Below are positions 7,062 to 9,158 of a DNA stretch of 9,158 bases, piece by piece. This DNA is from Caryophanales bacterium UBA1624 (GTDB lineage: Bacteria; Bacillota_I; Bacilli_A; RFN20; CAG-826): assembly GCA_002321395.1 (NCBI GenBank), contig DCMK01000054.1, forward strand, positions 7,032 through 16,189, written 5' to 3'. Each line of letters begins with the position of its first letter. Within the stretch, counting starts at the first letter, position 1. The notes beneath the pieces were generated by a model that was given only the letters and a program-made list of their open reading frames with translations, did no database searches and had not been told where the DNA came from. The position numbers were made by a program, and so were the translations under genes.

Positions 7062-7107
7062 CTCCTTTCGCGTCCAAGACTCGAACCATTCGCGTATCGG
7101 CAAAGGA
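7062..7107 (-). promoter_or_regulatory. Possible structure masking the MarR-gene ribosome binding site
   Basis: On the minus strand TCCTTT (7107-7102) is exactly complementary to AAAGGA (7068-7063), the core of the ribosome binding site of the MarR-family gene. Between them are two CGCG words that can also pair with each other. The predicted fold would hide the ribosome site. The 6-base pairing is short and the loop large, so chance is a serious alternative. Confidence 0.25.
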
Positions 7108-7814
7108 CGTTCGTCGCCCCCGCGGGAGAAGGTTCATTTCTCTTGCCTTTATTTTTATCAAGCGACTAAGAAAAAGAAAGCACTTTCAAAAAACGTCCCT
7201 TGAACAAAACGCGCCGCCGAGGCGGTTTGGTTTAAACAAATCGTTGGATGACGTTTGTTTCGCCTGCAAAAGAAGTCGGCGGTTTTTGCTTTGTTGGATA
7301 CGGACTTCCTGTTTTCGGTTCCTTTTTATTGACGCGGCGACGGCCACCGACGAGCAAAAGAAAGGCCCCAACATCGAAAAATCTTAACCGAAGCATAAAA
7401 AAGATGCGGAAGGGAACGGAAATTGAAGCGGTTAAAGCCCGGATTTCCGCCAAAGCATATGCCGCTTGGAGAGGATCGGATCGGCTTAAAGGCCGCTTTT
7501 TCAATCCACCACCCCTTCCTTTTGGAGTCCGGCGAGGGAGGCGGACGCCTTTTTCCCTTTGGGCGATCGGCCTTTGGGTTCGCAAGCAATTCCGGCGGAG
7601 CCTTTCCGCTTTCTAGAAGGGTTGCCCCGCGGCGCAAAAGGGAACGCTTGCTCCTTGAAGCGAAAGAAGAGGAAGGCGGAATCGTAAAAAGCTTTTCCGT
7701 TGACGGGAGATTCATGGTTAAGTCCGCCTGTTTCGATGGGATGAGGCGGATGAGGAAAAGGCGGGGTTGCGGATGGATACCTCGAAATGGGCGGTTTTCT
7801 TGGGGAAGGAAATT

Positions 7815-7860
7815 GCGCGAAAGGCAAAAATTGTTTTTTCAACATTGACCAAATTCGCGC
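7815..7860. repeat. 46-base imperfect inverted repeat (stem-loop)
   Basis: The outer arms GCGCGAA (7815-7821) and TTCGCGC (7854-7860) are perfect complements. Inside them, short paired blocks (GGC/GCC-like, CAA/TTG, CAA/TTG) continue towards an A6/T6 loop with small internal loops, so the whole 46 bases can fold into one hairpin of about 15 pairs in either strand's RNA. It lies 3 bases from the terminator-like hairpin at 7864-7903 and about 65 bases downstream of the phosphatase-type gene. Confidence 0.5.
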
Positions 7861-7863
7861 TTC

Positions 7864-7903
7864 CCCGCTCGGGGTTCCTTTTCTAGGACCCCGAAGGGTT
7901 TTT
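7864..7903 (+). terminator. Terminator-like hairpin with a plus-strand T-tract
   Basis: On the plus strand CCC (7864-7866), CGGGGT (7870-7875) and CC (7877-7878) pair with GG (7886-7887), ACCCCG (7888-7893) and GGG (7896-7898), with one bulged T and a small internal loop. TTTTT follows at 7899-7903. The T-tract is on the plus-strand side. On the minus strand, where the upstream gene is transcribed, the hairpin is followed by GC-rich sequence instead. It may serve in both directions, or may end an unrecognised plus-strand transcript. Confidence 0.55.
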
Positions 7904-7924
7904 AAGAGATCCCTTTGCTTGAAA

Positions 7925-9158
7925 TCAGTCCGCGCTTTGCGGGGAAGAAAGCGAAGCTTGGGTGACGTCGCCGGAGATCGCGAGCTCGAAGCGCGCTTCT
8001 TCGGAGGGGATTTCATCCTCGACGCGGGCGAAATCGTGATATCCCAATTTGACTTTGTCCGCGTAGATTTCCAGACGGATCGTCTTCTCGTTCAAGGCAT
8101 TGGCCGCGACACCGAGAAGCACGCCGCCGTTGACTTTGCTTTGGGGCAAATTGGCCCCTTCCACGTAGACGCGGGGGGCGGATTCGCTGAAGGAATCCCC
8201 GCTTCTTTGGGCGAGGCGGAAGCCGTCCCCCCTTAAGTAAACCCCATAGCTCCCGATGAAGAGGTAGGTCCCTCCGTGCGTGGCGCTTTCCTTGATCCGG
8301 AAGAGGGCCGTTTTCCCTTGGTACCCAATCACGTTGCCGGAGATCTTGCTCTTGGAGTCATTCAGGACGATATCCCCAGAGGAGAAATCGAAGGCGATCA
8401 GGGAAGAGGATCCGCTCAATTGGAAGGAAAAGGAATAGGAAACCCCGTCGATCACGACGGCCCCTTGCACTTCCCCGTCTTGCAGCGAGGCGGGGAAATC
8501 CTCTTTGCGGACCAAAAGGGAATCCCCCTTCACTTCAAAGGGGGTTCCGATGCCGTTCAAAGTCAAGGAAGTGACGTTTTCAAAGCCCCCTTTCACCTGA
8601 AGGGTGAGCGTCGATTCGGCGATGGTGTCGAAATGGGAGGGGCAGGAAAGGGACAGCTTGGTCTTCTGGCCGTGGAAGATGGCCTTGATGTTGTAGATCT
8701 CTTCTTCCCCCACCCCGCAGGAAAGGAGATAGGATTCGGTTTTCTCCGAAAGGGTGGATCCCGGATAGGAGGCGATTTCGCTCACCAATTGGGGGAAGTG
8801 GTATTCCCCGCCTTTGGAGTTCCTTTCCCCGTAGATGGAGAAGGAGGTGAATTCGTAATCGTGGATCAAATCCTCCTCGGAAACGCCTAGGAGGCCATTG
8901 AGGAGATAACTGACCGTCCCAGTGCGGTCGGCTCCGCCGGTGCAATGGAGGTAAATCGGGTAGCGGGAAGGGTCGGAGAGGGCGCTGAAGACGCGGCGAT
9001 AGCCTTCCTTGTTGGCCAGGCCGCTTTCATATCCGCCGACGCCATAGTATTCAAGCTTCGCCCCGGGGATCGGGGAGGAGGTTAGGCCGGAATCGAGGGG
9101 GGCATCCGGAGCGCGGTTCTCCGCCTGGGTGCGCAAGTCGAAATCGGTTTTGATTCCG
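7925..9158 (-). CDS. Tyrosine/serine phosphatase-type protein (start outside window)
   Basis: The frame is open to the right edge, so the 5' end is missing; 410 codons are visible. The first residues, GIKTDFDLRTQAENRAPD, match the conserved IDLR..E region of bacterial Y_phosphatase3-type tyrosine/serine phosphatases. At visible residues 71-80 HCTGGADRTG supplies the Cys-x5-Arg phosphate loop (Cys72 as nucleophile, Arg78 for phosphate binding; codons at 8944-8942 and 8926-8924). LLGVSEEDLIHDYEFTS follows, as in the family. The helical part ends near residue 165. About 240 further residues look rich in beta strands, contain many Ser, Gly and Val, and match no domain I know. That tail is unusual for small phosphatases and may be a binding domain. 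The substrate is unknown; whether a signal peptide exists cannot be seen. Confidence 0.85.
   Translation of the reverse strand, partial: GIKTDFDLRTQAENRAPDAPLDSGLTSSPIPGAKLEYYGVGGYESGLANKEGYRRVFSALSDPSRYPIYLHCTGGADRTGTVSYLLNGLLGVSEEDLIHDYEFTSFSIYGERNSKGGEYHFPQLVSEIASYPGSTLSEKTESYLLSCGVGEEEIYNIKAIFHGQKTKLSLSCPSHFDTIAESTLTLQVKGGFENVTSLTLNGIGTPFEVKGDSLLVRKEDFPASLQDGEVQGAVVIDGVSYSFSFQLSGSSSLIAFDFSSGDIVLNDSKSKISGNVIGYQGKTALFRIKESATHGGTYLFIGSYGVYLRGDGFRLAQRSGDSFSESAPRVYVEGANLPQSKVNGGVLLGVAANALNEKTIRLEIYADKVKLGYHDFARVEDEIPSEEARFELAISGDVTQASLSSPQSAD

Larger units (their letters stand above)
7055..7924. other. 870-base stretch without a convincing gene
   Basis: No reading frame here on either strand looks like a real protein. 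The open frames are biased to Arg, Pro, Gly, Lys and Phe, lack recognisable domains and lack good ribosome sites. I also see no tRNA, RNase P, tmRNA or SRP RNA signature. What can be seen is a series of inverted repeats: CCCGCGGG at 7119-7126, CCGCCGAGGCGG at 7214-7225, GCAT/ATGC arms at 7393-7407, GTCCG/CGGAC arms at 7527-7546 followed by CCTTTTT, CGGAA/TTCCG arms at 7677-7699 enclosing the palindrome AAAAGCTTTT (7687-7696), and the two larger hairpins listed separately. The MarR promoter must lie in the lower part (about 7070-7200) but I could not identify it with confidence. Confidence 0.6.

Noticed and set aside
7084..7100. GGTTCGAGTC on the minus strand, resembling a tRNA T-loop
   Set aside because: The flanking bases do not form a T-stem and no acceptor, D or anticodon arms could be placed around it.
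6521..7387. Long plus-strand frame of 288 codons opposite the MarR-family gene
   Set aside because: The opposite strand encodes a clear winged helix-turn-helix protein with a good ribosome site; the plus-strand product has no recognisable features and runs through the non-coding leader.
7487..7502. CGGC-loop-GCCG hairpin followed by CTTTTT on the plus strand
   Set aside because: A stem of only 4 pairs is too short to call a terminator; noted only as part of the structured gap.
7423..7848. Plus-strand frame of 141 codons ending just before the hairpins at 7815-7903
   Set aside because: It begins at a TTG without a good ribosome site, is dominated by Arg, Gly, Phe and Lys with no recognisable domain, and its stop falls inside the 7815-7860 hairpin. 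It more likely reflects base composition than a gene, although the plus-strand terminator keeps a small doubt open.
7501..8016. Minus-strand frame of 171 codons overlapping the end of the phosphatase gene
   Set aside because: It overlaps the 3' end of a well-supported gene in another frame and its product is a Pro/Ser/Lys/Arg-rich low-complexity sequence, typical of an out-of-frame reading.

Overview
All recognisable genes in this window lie on the minus strand. Strong AAAGGAG-type ribosome binding sites, a lipobox lipoprotein, a MarR-family regulator and an rnfCDGEAB-type gene order together suggest an anaerobic, fairly GC-rich member of the Bacillota, possibly a gut-associated Bacilli or Erysipelotrichia lineage. 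That assignment is inference; no rRNA or other taxonomic marker is present.

Layout, read in the direction of transcription (right to left). (1) 9158-7925: the 3' part of a gene for a tyrosine/serine phosphatase-type protein with a Cys-x5-Arg signature and a long C-terminal part of unknown function; its start is outside the window. (2) 7924-7055: about 870 bases with no convincing gene but several inverted repeats. These include a 46-base imperfect hairpin and, next to it, an intrinsic-terminator-like hairpin whose T-tract points along the plus strand. (3) 7054-6599: a small MarR-family transcription regulator. (4) 6434-5496: a predicted lipoprotein of unknown function with its own promoter and a clear terminator at 5475-5445. 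(5) 5356-1: the rnf operon, rnfC-rnfD-rnfG-rnfE-rnfA-rnfB, with rnfB cut off by the left edge. Its genes are 1-22 bases apart or overlap, behind one TATAAT promoter.

The Rnf complex couples electron transfer between reduced ferredoxin and NAD+ to Na+ or H+ movement across the membrane. RnfB (ferredoxin side) and RnfC (NADH side) are the peripheral redox subunits, RnfA, RnfD and RnfE are the membrane core, and RnfG is a membrane-anchored flavoprotein. Most of the operon is conventional. The exception is RnfG, which at 496 residues is more than twice the usual length and carries two GAT flavin-attachment-like sites in two FMN-binding-like domains, with a linker region between them. RnfD has TGGT where (S/T)GAT is expected. 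These subunit changes, and the unexplained structured gap at 7055-7924, are the parts most worth a second look. I did not find a clear new defence or mobile system.
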